From Acidihalobacter ferrooxydans (lineage in GTDB: Bacteria; Pseudomonadota; Gammaproteobacteria; DSM-5130; Acidihalobacteraceae): a DNA stretch of 64,000 nt. A program made the position numbers and the translations under genes. The DNA lies in NCBI RefSeq assembly GCF_001975725.1, contig NZ_CP019434.1, positions 2,253,486-2,317,485 on the forward strand, written 5' to 3'. Below the pieces are notes generated by a model. The model was not told the origin of the DNA. It did no database searches and saw nothing but the letters and a program-made list of their open reading frames with translations. Positions 27,027 to 35,383 of the stretch are shown here, piece after piece (the first letter of the stretch is position 1; every line of letters starts with the position of its first letter).

Positions 27027-29380
27027 CGCGTGAGCCCCATGTACAGCGCGGAGAGTTTTTCCGGCAAGCGGTCGACGCGATCGATCACGGCGTAATGCCC
27101 CACGCCGAAGATTTGCGAAACGTACTGGTCGGCATAGGGGTCCAGGCTCAAACCGAACGTCGTGATGCCCGAGCGGCGCAGTTCGTCGACGGCGATGCGC
27201 GCATCCTGGCGCAGGTACTGCGGGTCGCGCACATCCACGTCGGCCGGTTCGCCGTCGGTGATGACCAGCAGCAGCTTTTTCTGCCGCGCCATGTCGTGCA
27301 GATGCGTACCGGCATGGCGCAGCGCGGTGCCGAGGCGGGTCGAGTAGCCGCCCGTCATGCCGGCCAGCCGGCCCTTGCCGGTGTCGTCGAAGGGCTGGTC
27401 AAAATCCTTGTAGCGCAGGTAATGCACGTCGTGGCGACTGTCGGAGCAGAAACCATGCAGCGCGAACGGGTCGCCGATGGTTTCCAGCGCCTCGGCCAGC
27501 ACCAGGCAGGCCTTGCGCGTCAGCGAGAGGATGGTTTCGTCGCCGTCACCCCCCGGCACCGGGTCGTTAGTGGACTCGGACACGTCGAGCAGCACCAGCA
27601 CACCGATGTCGCGCGTGTGCAGGCGATTGCGCATCATGACCCGCGGGTCCGGCTGGCGGCCCATGCGCAGGTCGATCATCGCGCGCACGGCGGCGTCCAC
27701 GTCCAGCTCGTCGCCGTCTTCGAGGTGGCGGATGCGCTGCATGCCCTGCGGCACCAGCGCCTCGATCTGGTGCTTGAGGCGCGAGATGGTCGGCTTGAGC
27801 GCTTCCAGCGTGCCTTCGATGTCGTCCAGCTTGCCGAGCGGCGGGCGCCGCTCGATCACGGTTGCCCATTCCGGGCGCTGAAGCTGAATCTGGTAGTCCC
27901 ACTCGTGATAGTGAATCGGCTGGCTGATGCGCTGGGTGCCTTCGAGTTCATTCAGGCTGCTGCCGTCATCAAGCAGGAATTCGGTGCCGAGCGTCCAGAT
28001 TTCCTGGGCGTCGTCGCCGGCGTATTCGTTGTCGAGCGTGGTCACCATTTCCATAATGCTGACGTCGCGGCGTTGCTGCTTCGGCTCCCAGGTCGCCTGC
28101 AACGCGGCATCGGTGTCGTATTCGCCGGCGAGCCACACGAAACGGTTGTCGTCGCGATAGATCGCGCGCTGGCGGTCGTTGACCAGATGGAACGGCGGCA
28201 GATCGAAACCGGCCAACTCGGCCGCCAATTGCAGACCCAGATCAATGCTCAGACCCTCGGCTTCCAGATCCGGCAGCGCGCGAAAACGCTGCGCGGCCTC
28301 GCGTACCCAGTCGTGCGGATCGGTGTAATCGGCGTCGAGCAGGGCATAGGCCAGGCGGTGCAGCAGATCGCCATAGCGGGCCGGCGCGTCTGTGACCGGC
28401 GCAGGAAACAGCGCCAGCCAGGCACCGCGCATGTTCGGAAAGCGCGCGATGGCCAGCGCCTCGACGCGGGCGTCCTCGATCAGCTCGCACACGGCACGTT
28501 GCAGATTGTCCAGATCCTGGCCATCCATCGGGGTGTGCGTGAACACCAGATGCGCGGCGCAATGGTTGACCGCAGCACGGTAAATATCGAGGCCGCTGAC
28601 GACACGCTCAGACGGCGTGTCGTCACCCTGCGGGCGGTAGTCGTCATAGGCGTCGGCGATATGGATGACATAGCGCTCGATGTACGGCCGCAAGCCTTCA
28701 CGATCCTCGTAATCGCCGGCGGTCGGACGCATGAAAAAATCGCGGCCCCAGATCGCGCGCAGATACATGTTCAGGCGGCGCTGGACTTCGATGAACACCG
28801 TGCCCTTGCGCTCGCTTTGCAGCACGCTGAGCGAATCGGGGCTTTGCAGCGAGAAATAGCGTTGCTGCCCTTCGATATCGTGGGCATAGACACGCAGGCC
28901 CCACTGCACCCAGCGGCGCAGGCCACCCAGTGTAAGCTGCGCAAACAGCGGATCGAGATGCTCCAGCAGTGCGCGCATGCCGCGCGGCGCCTTGGCCGCG
29001 ACGTTAGACATGAGGTCGAGGAACTGCTCGAACACCTCGGCATCGCCGAGACGCGCAGCAGCGCCCGGCGCCTTATCGACCAGCAGCGCCAGCACTTCGC
29101 CGGAGGTCTTGGACGCCATCGCCAGCACGAATTCCAGCAGACGCGGCACATTGTCCTCGCCAATGGCGCGGGCCAGCGGCGGGGCTTTTTCGATATAGGT
29201 GAGCAGCAGTTCCTCGGTGCGCCCGAGATCGTGCAGCGCTTCGACGCCGCGCAGATAGTTGCGCAGCCCGGCGCCGGAAAACACGCGCGTCGCGTCCGCC
29301 CAGTTGTCGTGCAGCAGGGCCGCGGCATGCGCGGGCAGCACATCAAGCAGGGCTTGATGTTCTTCCAGGCGAATACTCAT
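27023..29380 (-). CDS. cbbO: RuBisCO activase component CbbO (VWA domain)
   Basis: This 785-residue protein has a long helical N-terminal region and a C-terminal von Willebrand A domain with MIDAS motif DVSES at 599-603 and TDGEPADVD near 708. CbbO binds RuBisCO through the VWA/MIDAS site and forms with the CbbQ hexamer an AAA+ activase that removes inhibitory sugar phosphates. It lies 22 bases downstream of cbbQ and overlaps csoS1D by 4 bases. Confidence 0.93.
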   Translation of the reverse strand: MSIRLEEHQALLDVLPAHAAALLHDNWADATRVFSGAGLRNYLRGVEALHDLGRTEELLLTYIEKAPPLARAIGEDNVPRLLEFVLAMASKTSGEVLALLVDKAPGAAARLGDAEVFEQFLDLMSNVAAKAPRGMRALLEHLDPLFAQLTLGGLRRWVQWGLRVYAHDIEGQQRYFSLQSPDSLSVLQSERKGTVFIEVQRRLNMYLRAIWGRDFFMRPTAGDYEDREGLRPYIERYVIHIADAYDDYRPQGDDTPSERVVSGLDIYRAAVNHCAAHLVFTHTPMDGQDLDNLQRAVCELIEDARVEALAIARFPNMRGAWLALFPAPVTDAPARYGDLLHRLAYALLDADYTDPHDWVREAAQRFRALPDLEAEGLSIDLGLQLAAELAGFDLPPFHLVNDRQRAIYRDDNRFVWLAGEYDTDAALQATWEPKQQRRDVSIMEMVTTLDNEYAGDDAQEIWTLGTEFLLDDGSSLNELEGTQRISQPIHYHEWDYQIQLQRPEWATVIERRPPLGKLDDIEGTLEALKPTISRLKHQIEALVPQGMQRIRHLEDGDELDVDAAVRAMIDLRMGRQPDPRVMMRNRLHTRDIGVLVLLDVSESTNDPVPGGDGDETILSLTRKACLVLAEALETIGDPFALHGFCSDSRHDVHYLRYKDFDQPFDDTGKGRLAGMTGGYSTRLGTALRHAGTHLHDMARQKKLLLVITDGEPADVDVRDPQYLRQDARIAVDELRRSGITTFGLSLDPYADQYVSQIFGVGHYAVIDRVDRLPEKLSALYMGLTR

Positions 29381-29402
29381 GACGCCGGGCGACCGTAGCC
29401 GC

Positions 29403-30335
29403 TCAGAAGTACGTGGTCACGGCGGCGTCCAGCGCGTCGCGCATGTCGACGTCGTCGGTGATCGGTCGCACCAGGGCGACACGGCAGGCCTTGAGCGGCT
29501 CAATGCCTTTGGCAATGAGCGAACCGGCGTAGACCAGCATGCGCGTGGACAGCCCCTCGTCGAGGCCGTGACCCTTGAGGTTGCGGGCGCGTTCTGCGAT
29601 CTGCACCAGCTTGGAAGCGGTTTCGGCATCGACCCCGGACTCGTGAGACACGATCTCGACTTCGATGTCATGCGTCGGATAGTCGAAATCCAGCGCGCCG
29701 AAACGCTGCTTGGTGGACTGCTTGAGGTCTTTCATCACCGATTGGTAGCCGGGATTGTAGGAAACCACAAGCTGAAAATCCGGGTGCGCCTTGACCACCT
29801 CGCCCTTGCGCTCCAGTGGCAGAATGCGACGGTTGTCGGTGAGCGGGTGAATGGCCACCGTGGTGTCTTGACGCGCTTCGACCACTTCGTCGAGATAGCA
29901 GATCGCCCCGAAACGCGCGGCCAGGGTCAGCGGGCCGTCCTGCCAGCGGGTCCCGTTGGCGTCGAGCAGGAAGCGACCCAGCAGATCGGAGGCCGTCATG
30001 TCTTCGTTGCAGGCCACGGTAATCAGCGGCTTGCCGAGCTTCCAGGCCATGTGTTCGACAAAGCGCGTCTTGCCGCAGCCGGTCGGCCCCTTGAGCATCA
30101 TCGGCATGCGGATTTCGTAGGCCGCCTCGTACATGGCGATCTCATCGCCGACGCCGCGATAGTAGGGCTCTTCAGGCACCAGGTAGTCGGTCAACGCGCT
30201 ATCGACGGCGCCCGTGGCTGCAGGCCGCGGCACTGTGGACGCCGCACGCGAGCTGCTCGCTGACGGACGATCGACTTGATTGACGCTCGCGCGCCGGTGC
30301 TGGGCCTGAAGTTGTCTGGGGGTAAATCTACGCAT
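29403..30335 (-). CDS. cbbQ: RuBisCO activase AAA+ subunit CbbQ (MoxR family)
   Basis: The 310-residue AAA+ protein has Walker A GPTGCGKT at 83-90, Walker B ICYLDE at 145-150 and the CbbQ-type segment VVSYNPGYQSVMKDLKQSTKQRF. The N-terminal ~45 residues are basic and Ser/Ala-rich, an extension beyond the ~265-residue family core. ATG at 30,335 was preferred over an upstream TTG at 30,368. It works with CbbO, encoded next. Confidence 0.92.
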   Translation of the reverse strand: MRRFTPRQLQAQHRRASVNQVDRPSASSSRAASTVPRPAATGAVDSALTDYLVPEEPYYRGVGDEIAMYEAAYEIRMPMMLKGPTGCGKTRFVEHMAWKLGKPLITVACNEDMTASDLLGRFLLDANGTRWQDGPLTLAARFGAICYLDEVVEARQDTTVAIHPLTDNRRILPLERKGEVVKAHPDFQLVVSYNPGYQSVMKDLKQSTKQRFGALDFDYPTHDIEVEIVSHESGVDAETASKLVQIAERARNLKGHGLDEGLSTRMLVYAGSLIAKGIEPLKACRVALVRPITDDVDMRDALDAAVTTYF

Positions 30336-30392
30336 GATGTATCCGTTCCACCGTGTGGCGTGTGTCAAGCTGGTCGGGAGGCGCAGCAGGAT

Positions 30393-30680
30393 TCAGTCGG
30401 GCCAGATGCGTGCCGGGAACAATTCGTCGTGAGAAGCCGCCGGCGTCTGAGCGGTCGCCGCCGCAGCGGCCGCCTTGGCCGGCGTGGTTTTCGATTTAGC
30501 CCCAGCGCGAGACGCGGTCGGCCTGGACGCCGCACGCGACTTGCGCGCTGCACGCTTGGCCGGTGCCTTGGCGGCAGTCGGCTTGGTGGCGGATGCCGCC
30601 GTGGCCGCCTGGGTTTCGCCTTCGCTCTGCGCCTTGGCCTTGCGCACACTCGCACTCAGCTTGTCAGTCATACTGCTCAT
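30393..30680 (-). CDS. mcdB: Carboxysome positioning protein McdB (alpha type)
   Basis: This 95-residue protein is nearly all Ala, Lys, Arg, Thr and Ser and predicted disordered (APAKRAARKSRAASRP...). It ends DELFPARIWPD; a C-terminal invariant Trp in such a motif marks alpha-McdB proteins. It follows a ParA-type ATPase with a 4-base overlap. McdB binds carboxysomes and stimulates the ATPase of McdA so that carboxysomes spread over the nucleoid. Assignment rests on composition, C-terminal motif and context. Confidence 0.82.
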   Translation of the reverse strand: MSSMTDKLSASVRKAKAQSEGETQAATAASATKPTAAKAPAKRAARKSRAASRPTASRAGAKSKTTPAKAAAAAATAQTPAASHDELFPARIWPD

Positions 30681-31336
30681 GTCAGCACCTCGTCGATGAT
30701 TGCGTTGATTTCGGCGCGCGCGGCCGCGCCGTTGCGCCCGGCCTCGTAGACCGTGATTCCTTCCATCGCCGTACTGCGATATATCGCCCGCCGCCGCACA
30801 GCCGTATGCAGTGTCGGTATCGCAAATTCGCGCAGTGCGCCTTCCAGCGCGCCCGAAAGTGCGCTGCGCGGTTCAAGCTGGTTGATCAGCAAACGGGCCT
30901 CCAGGCGTGGATTTTCCTGCTGCGCCGCCTCGACCCACTCTGCCAGACGCAGACTGGACCATAGATCGAGCGGCGATGGCAGAACCGGAATCAGCACCCG
31001 GTCGACCGCCCGCAGCACCGCAGCGATGGTCTCGCCGTCCAGCGTCGGCGGGCAATCAAGCAGCACGGCCGTATCCGCTCCACGGTCAGTCAGATGGAGC
31101 TGCGCGCGGAACCCCTGCGGCACATGCTCAACCTGCATCGACAAGGGCTGTGCGGCCAGGCCGGACCACGCGTGCGAAGTTCCCTGAGGATCCAGATCGA
31201 TGACCAGGGTTTTCATCCGCCGTGCCAGGCCCGCCGCGAGATTCATCGTCAGCGTCGTCTTGCCGACCCCGCCCTTCTGGTTGATGACGGCAATGTGATG
31301 AACGGGTTTAGTGGGCTGGTTCGCTTCCGGAGGCAC
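30677..31336 (-). CDS. mcdA: ParA-family ATPase McdA (carboxysome positioning)
   Basis: The 219-residue P-loop ATPase carries the deviant Walker A KGGVGKTT at 21-28, LVIDLDPQG about 25 residues later, and LLDCPPTLD. The start is a GTG at 31,336, preceded by a perfect AGGAGG nine bases upstream. A TTG 30 bases further upstream keeps the frame open but lacks such a site. With McdB, encoded next, it spaces carboxysomes on the nucleoid for even inheritance. A ~110-bp gap separates it from acRAF. Confidence 0.9.
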   Translation of the reverse strand: MPPEANQPTKPVHHIAVINQKGGVGKTTLTMNLAAGLARRMKTLVIDLDPQGTSHAWSGLAAQPLSMQVEHVPQGFRAQLHLTDRGADTAVLLDCPPTLDGETIAAVLRAVDRVLIPVLPSPLDLWSSLRLAEWVEAAQQENPRLEARLLINQLEPRSALSGALEGALREFAIPTLHTAVRRRAIYRSTAMEGITVYEAGRNGAAARAEINAIIDEVLT

Positions 31337-31475
31337 TGTCAGAGCCCTCCTAATACATAAAGACAACCCGCCGTGCGTTCCTGAAGTATCCGCGGGACAC
31401 CCTGCGTACTCTGCGCCGCTGATCGGCCAGCGATGCGCTTAAAACATCCTCGGAAATGAAGCGGCCTGCTCGCCA

Positions 31476-31745
31476 TCACACAGTCTTGGCCAGACGGTCC
31501 AGACTTTCGGCGAACTCGGCCAAGGCGGCATTCTCGGCATCCGTCACACGGGTTTCGAGCGAAATATTGGCGTAGTCGCGACCGAATCCGATGTTATCCG
31601 GGTGCATCCCCGTTTCCTTGGCCAGCTCGGCAAGCGCATCGAGGAAAGTGCGCAACTTCGCATAGTCCCCGAACTCGAAGCGTTTGAACCAGGTCACGGT
31701 ATCGGTCCCGCTCCGGGTCCAGCCTTCCGGTGCGCCTAGGCTCAT
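31476..31745 (-). CDS. acRAF, alpha-carboxysome RuBisCO assembly factor (PCD-like)
   Basis: This 89-residue protein has the pterin-4a-carbinolamine-dehydratase-like fold signature (WFKRFEFGDYAKLRTFLDAL, HPDNIGFGRDYANISLET). It lacks the catalytic His-rich motif of true PCD enzymes. In cso operons this small protein is the chaperone acRAF, which helps assemble form IA RuBisCO. It overlaps the ferritin-like gene by 4 bases. Confidence 0.87.
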   Translation of the reverse strand: MSLGAPEGWTRSGTDTVTWFKRFEFGDYAKLRTFLDALAELAKETGMHPDNIGFGRDYANISLETRVTDAENAALAEFAESLDRLAKTV

Positions 31746-32182
31746 TGCCCTGTCCCCGCCGCACTCATTTCGTCCAGCTCGCGCACATGCGCGGCCTCCT
31801 CCGCGAGCAGCTCGGTGAACAACTGCGAGCAGACCGGATCGCGTACCCGGCGTGCATGCGCCGCGGCGGATTCATACAACGCAACCGCATTGAGTTCGAG
31901 TTGGCGATCCGCTGCAAGCATCTGCGCCTTGTCGCGCGAGACCCGCGCCGGCGGCAGAGTGCCTGCCTGCGGCGCGACCCCATCGAGCAACAGGCGCTCC
32001 ATCAGCCGCGCAGCATGATCGAGTTCCTCCCGGCATTCCTCACGCAGTTGCGTGGCCAGCGCCTCGTCACCCTGCAGCCGGGCCAGCACGCTCTGTGCCA
32101 GATACTGTTGTACCGCGCTCATTTCATGATTGAGCGCGCGGTTCAGCCAGCCCAGCGTGCGTGGATCAACCCGTCGGTTCAT
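31742..32182 (-). CDS. Bacterioferritin-like protein of the cso operon
   Basis: The 146-residue protein is a four-helix ferritin-like bundle: GWLNRALNHEMSAVQQY (Glu in helix A), EECREELDHAARLMERLLL (ExxH) and a later AEEAAHVRELDEM. The ATG at 32,182, eight bases after the csoS1B stop, gives the family-like N-terminus; a longer frame extends upstream through csoS1B and is spurious. Such a gene commonly follows csoS1 in sulfur-oxidiser cso operons. Its role in carboxysome biogenesis is not established. Confidence 0.85.
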   Translation of the reverse strand: MNRRVDPRTLGWLNRALNHEMSAVQQYLAQSVLARLQGDEALATQLREECREELDHAARLMERLLLDGVAPQAGTLPPARVSRDKAQMLAADRQLELNAVALYESAAAHARRVRDPVCSQLFTELLAEEAAHVRELDEMSAAGTGQ

Positions 32183-32190
32183 CGCCTGAC

Positions 32191-32529
32191 TCAGCTGCGC
32201 GTCGAGGTGATCTCTGCGTCGCGCCCGCTGCCATCGGCATCCGGCGTCTTCGGCAGGATGCCTTCGACTTCGTTGTGCACGCGCGCGATGATGTGCGCCG
32301 CCACCAGTCCGTCGCCCACGCGCTCGCACGCATCGGCGCCGGCGCGTACCGCCGCGTTCACCGCGCCCGTCTCGCCGCGCACCAGCACGGTCACGTAGCC
32401 GCCGCCCACGAACTGACGTCCGATCAGGCGCACTTCCGCCGCCTTGGTCATCGCATCGGCCGCTTCGATCGCCGGCACCAGGCCGCGCGTCTCGATCATG
32501 CCCAGGGCAATACCGCTGTAATCCGCCAT
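32191..32529 (-). CDS. csoS1B: Carboxysome shell hexamer protein CsoS1B
   Basis: This 112-residue single BMC-domain protein is nearly identical to the next two paralogues over residues 1-95 (ALGMIETRGLVPAIEAADAM; pore region RQFVGGGYVTVLVRG). It differs by a ~14-residue C-terminal extension (DADGSGRDAEITSTRS), the feature that marks CsoS1B in Halothiobacillus. Hexamers tile the shell facets, with pores for bicarbonate and RuBP. Confidence 0.93.
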   Translation of the reverse strand: MADYSGIALGMIETRGLVPAIEAADAMTKAAEVRLIGRQFVGGGYVTVLVRGETGAVNAAVRAGADACERVGDGLVAAHIIARVHNEVEGILPKTPDADGSGRDAEITSTRS

Positions 32530-32579
32530 TGTTTATTCCTCGATCAGTCGTTATACGACTCGGTCCTGGCAAACCGACC

Positions 32580-32876
32580 TTAAGCGGTCGGCGCCTTCGG
32601 CAGGATGCCTTCGACTTCGTTGTGCACGCGCGCGATGATGTGCGCCGCCACCAGTCCGTCGCCCACGCGCTCGCACGCATCGGCGCCGGCGCGTACCGCC
32701 GCGTTCACCGCGCCCGTCTCGCCGCGCACCAGCACGGTGACGTAACCGCCGCCCACGAACTGACGTCCGATCAGGCGCACTTCCGCCGCCTTGGTCATCG
32801 CATCGGCCGCTTCGATCGCCGGCACCAGGCCGCGCGTCTCGATCATGCCCAGGGCAATACCGTTGTACTCCGCCAT
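32580..32876 (-). CDS. csoS1A: Carboxysome shell hexamer protein CsoS1A
   Basis: This 98-residue BMC-domain shell protein differs from its neighbours at only a few residues (MAEYNG at the start, KAPTA at the end). Position as the middle paralogue gives the name, following the csoS1C-csoS1A-csoS1B order. A 50-base spacer separates it from csoS1B and 45 bases from csoS1C. Confidence 0.92.
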   Translation of the reverse strand: MAEYNGIALGMIETRGLVPAIEAADAMTKAAEVRLIGRQFVGGGYVTVLVRGETGAVNAAVRAGADACERVGDGLVAAHIIARVHNEVEGILPKAPTA

Positions 32877-32921
32877 TTCCTTATCCTCTCGTTAAAAGTA
32901 AATCTGGCCGTTACCCACGCC

Positions 32922-33218
32922 TCAGGCGCTCGGGGCTTTCGGCAGGATGCCTTCGACTTCATTGTGCACGCGCGCGATGATGTGCGCCGCCACCAGACCG
33001 TCACCCACGCGCTCGCACGCATCGGCGCCGGCGCGTACCGCCGCGTTCACCGCGCCCGTCTCGCCGCGCACCAGCACGGTCACGTAACCGCCGCCCACGA
33101 ACTGACGTCCGATCAGGCGCACTTCTGCCGCCTTGGTCATCGCATCGGCCGCTTCGATCGCCGGCACCAGGCCGCGCGTTTCGATCATGCCCAGGGCAAT
33201 ACCGCTGTAATCCGCCAT
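32922..33218 (-). CDS. csoS1C: Carboxysome shell hexamer protein CsoS1C
   Basis: This 98-residue BMC-domain protein (MADYSG...KAPSA) forms the hexameric facets of the shell. It is almost identical at DNA level to the two downstream copies, including synonymous positions, while the spacers between genes differ. It is the first of three tandem paralogues after the pentamer genes. Confidence 0.92.
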   Translation of the reverse strand: MADYSGIALGMIETRGLVPAIEAADAMTKAAEVRLIGRQFVGGGYVTVLVRGETGAVNAAVRAGADACERVGDGLVAAHIIARVHNEVEGILPKAPSA

Positions 33219-33301
33219 TTGTCATACTCCTCATCAGTCAACAACGATTCAACTTACTCATTCGCGTACGCCGCATTCGCGCCGGCCACGCACCCCAAAC
33301 T

Positions 33302-33562
33302 TCACGCGACCGGTTGCGGAATTTCCCAATTGTCGATAATTCCGCAAATGGTCAGATCCGTCTGAATACTCGGGTCGCGCAGCGCGTAGCGCGCGGCACT
33401 CCCTGCGGTGGTAAACACCCAACTGCCTTCCGGCGCGCCGACCGGGTCAACCGCCACACTCAGCGCACCGCTTTGTGACTCCAGCACCCGCAAATCCTCG
33501 GTGCCGAGGCCCGGCACGCGGCGGGTACAAACGAGATCATCCTTGACGCGCATGATTTCCAT
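33302..33562 (-). CDS. csoS4B: Carboxysome shell vertex pentamer protein CsoS4B
   Basis: The 86-residue protein belongs to the EutN/CcmL/CsoS4 family of pentamers that cap icosahedral vertices. It shows MRVKDDLVCTRRVPGL at the start, LSVAVDPVGAPEGSWVF in the middle and LTICGIIDNW near the end. It begins 3 bases after the csoS4A stop. Confidence 0.92.
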   Translation of the reverse strand: MEIMRVKDDLVCTRRVPGLGTEDLRVLESQSGALSVAVDPVGAPEGSWVFTTAGSAARYALRDPSIQTDLTICGIIDNWEIPQPVA

Positions 33563-33565
33563 CGT

Positions 33566-33820
33566 TCAGTCCTGCTGCGCCCAATGGTCGATGATGCCGA
33601 CGATGGTCAAATCCGATGGATAGTCCTTGGCGCCGGCCGCTTCGCGCGCCGCCGAAGAACCCACGCAGATCACCCAATCGCCCGGCACACAACCCACCGC
33701 ATCGACCGCCACGCTCGGCGTACCGCCTTCTTTTTCTGCCACCACCAGCAGCGGCCGATGACCCATGGTGTCGATCCGGTTCGTCGACACCAGGGTTTTA
33801 ATGACCTTCATGATCTTCAT
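33566..33820 (-). CDS. csoS4A: Carboxysome shell vertex pentamer protein CsoS4A
   Basis: This 84-residue BMC-P family protein has MKVIKTLVSTNRI at the start, VAVDAVGCVPGDWVICVGSSAARE in the centre and LTIVGIIDHW near the end. Pentamers close the vertices and limit CO2 leakage. The start overlaps the csoSCA stop as ATGA. Confidence 0.93.
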   Translation of the reverse strand: MKIMKVIKTLVSTNRIDTMGHRPLLVVAEKEGGTPSVAVDAVGCVPGDWVICVGSSAAREAAGAKDYPSDLTIVGIIDHWAQQD

Positions 33821-35379
33821 GCGTCGTATCCTTCCTGCCTGACGCTACGCACACAGTATTCACCGATCAGACACAGACTTTCGGCACCGGTCACGTCCGA
33901 CACACACAGCGCAAACTTGAGTGCGCCGTCCGGCACCCGTCCGGCATAGCGCGCCTGGATACCACGCATCACGCGTTTGCAACGCTCGGCAGCCCGTTCG
34001 CGTGCGCCGGGAATCACCGATGCGTAGTGAAAATGCACCATGATCGGTACCGGGAAACCACGCGACAGATTCAGTTTCTCGAAAATATTGAGGCCGACAT
34101 CGACGCAAGCCGCACCTTCTTCCAGCGTGTCCAGGTGCGCGAAGTAATACAGATTGCGCATCTGAAGTTCGTCAATTGAGTCACCCACGCAGATGAATCG
34201 CTCGCCGTGACCGAGATGCGCGTAACGGCCTTCGTGATGCTGAATCACATATTCGATCTGCGACAGATTCGCTTCGATCAATTGGGTGACAAGGCGCTTC
34301 AATCCGGCACTGGCCGAGCTGCCCACACTGGCCGCCGCGCGGTCCACGGATTGCATGATGTGCGCGCGGGCCTGAGCCACCGGCATACCCAGCGTTTCGC
34401 GGTATATCTGCGCCGCCTCGACGGCGACCGCCTCACTTGGCTCGCCCTGCGCATCCGGCAGATGCACGCGGATTGCATCGAGATCGGTATCCAGCCCGAG
34501 TACGAGAATGTCCGGCCCCAGGCCGGCGCCAAAGGCGTGCGCGACACCATAGCGCAACTGTTCCAGTCGTGTGATCGCAGCGCTGCGGGCGGCTCCTTCA
34601 TCACTGCCGTGCGCCGCACATCCTTCCTTCGACGGCGCGGAGCTGCTGTAGTGATAGACCGCCATCTTGAGATAGCGCGCGCCGAGGCGGGCGCTCAGGC
34701 GCTGCGCCAGTTCGCGCTGCGTCCAGTCCGACAGATCGAGATCGATATCGAACAGCGCGCCGGCATACGCCTTGAGCAACACCGACTCACTGGTCGGCGC
34801 GATACGCAATACGAAAGGCAGCAGCCCCTGCAAGCGACCGTCGGCACATGGGGTGATATCCAGTGTGTGATAGCCGCACTCGGCGATGAACTCGTCATCG
34901 ATCACCATGCCGTGCAACCAGTCGTCCTGCTCCTGCGGCGCTTGCTTCGCGCTCACGCGCACCGCTTCGAACAGACAGTGCGCGTACAGGGCCGCCATAT
35001 CCAGCCCCTCGATCCACGAGCGCTTGAGCATTTCGGCCGGCAGTTCGAAGCCGAGGCGCGCCCGTGTCAGCTGTTGGGCCTGGGCAGGAAATGTTTCGTC
35101 CCGCGGCAGTCTGGCGACCGCCTGCAAGGTCTGCTCAACACTGTCGAAGCGCGCCTGGAGCACCGCCTCGTAGTCATACAGCGCCTTGTTCAAGCCACCA
35201 TCGACCAGCGCGTGCTCGCAGGGCTGACGCCCATCGAGATCGCAGGCCGGGTTGGCCATGACCACGCGTGCCGGTGTCACCGCATCAGCACAGCCACGCA
35301 GCAGGGTGCCGCCGGGCAGATGCGACGCGTGACTGCGTACGCGGCGCTGGGCCTGTCGTTGTTGAACGCGCGATAGCAT
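33817..35379 (-). CDS. csoSCA: Carboxysomal carbonic anhydrase CsoSCA
   Basis: The 520-residue beta-like carbonic anhydrase is close in length to the Halothiobacillus enzyme (~514). The active site reads CADGR with Cys178, Asp180 and Arg182. The remaining zinc ligands are His243 and Cys254 in the segment YHYSSSAPSKEGC. It dehydrates bicarbonate to CO2 inside the shell next to RuBisCO. ATG at 35,379 lies 4 bases after the csoS2 stop and gives the basic N-terminus (MLSRVQQRQAQRRV) expected to bind cargo; an open frame extends upstream inside csoS2. Confidence 0.93.
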   Translation of the reverse strand: MLSRVQQRQAQRRVRSHASHLPGGTLLRGCADAVTPARVVMANPACDLDGRQPCEHALVDGGLNKALYDYEAVLQARFDSVEQTLQAVARLPRDETFPAQAQQLTRARLGFELPAEMLKRSWIEGLDMAALYAHCLFEAVRVSAKQAPQEQDDWLHGMVIDDEFIAECGYHTLDITPCADGRLQGLLPFVLRIAPTSESVLLKAYAGALFDIDLDLSDWTQRELAQRLSARLGARYLKMAVYHYSSSAPSKEGCAAHGSDEGAARSAAITRLEQLRYGVAHAFGAGLGPDILVLGLDTDLDAIRVHLPDAQGEPSEAVAVEAAQIYRETLGMPVAQARAHIMQSVDRAAASVGSSASAGLKRLVTQLIEANLSQIEYVIQHHEGRYAHLGHGERFICVGDSIDELQMRNLYYFAHLDTLEEGAACVDVGLNIFEKLNLSRGFPVPIMVHFHYASVIPGARERAAERCKRVMRGIQARYAGRVPDGALKFALCVSDVTGAESLCLIGEYCVRSVRQEGYDA

Positions 35380-35383
35380 GACG

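Noticed and set aside
27095-29398. 767-codon open frame on the plus strand opposite cbbO
   Set aside because: Shadow of cbbO; composition is atypical and no motif is seen, while cbbO has a clear MIDAS domain.
32529-33365. 278-codon plus-strand frame through the csoS1 genes containing its own near-perfect internal repeats
   Set aside because: The repeats simply reflect the three near-identical csoS1 genes on the other strand.
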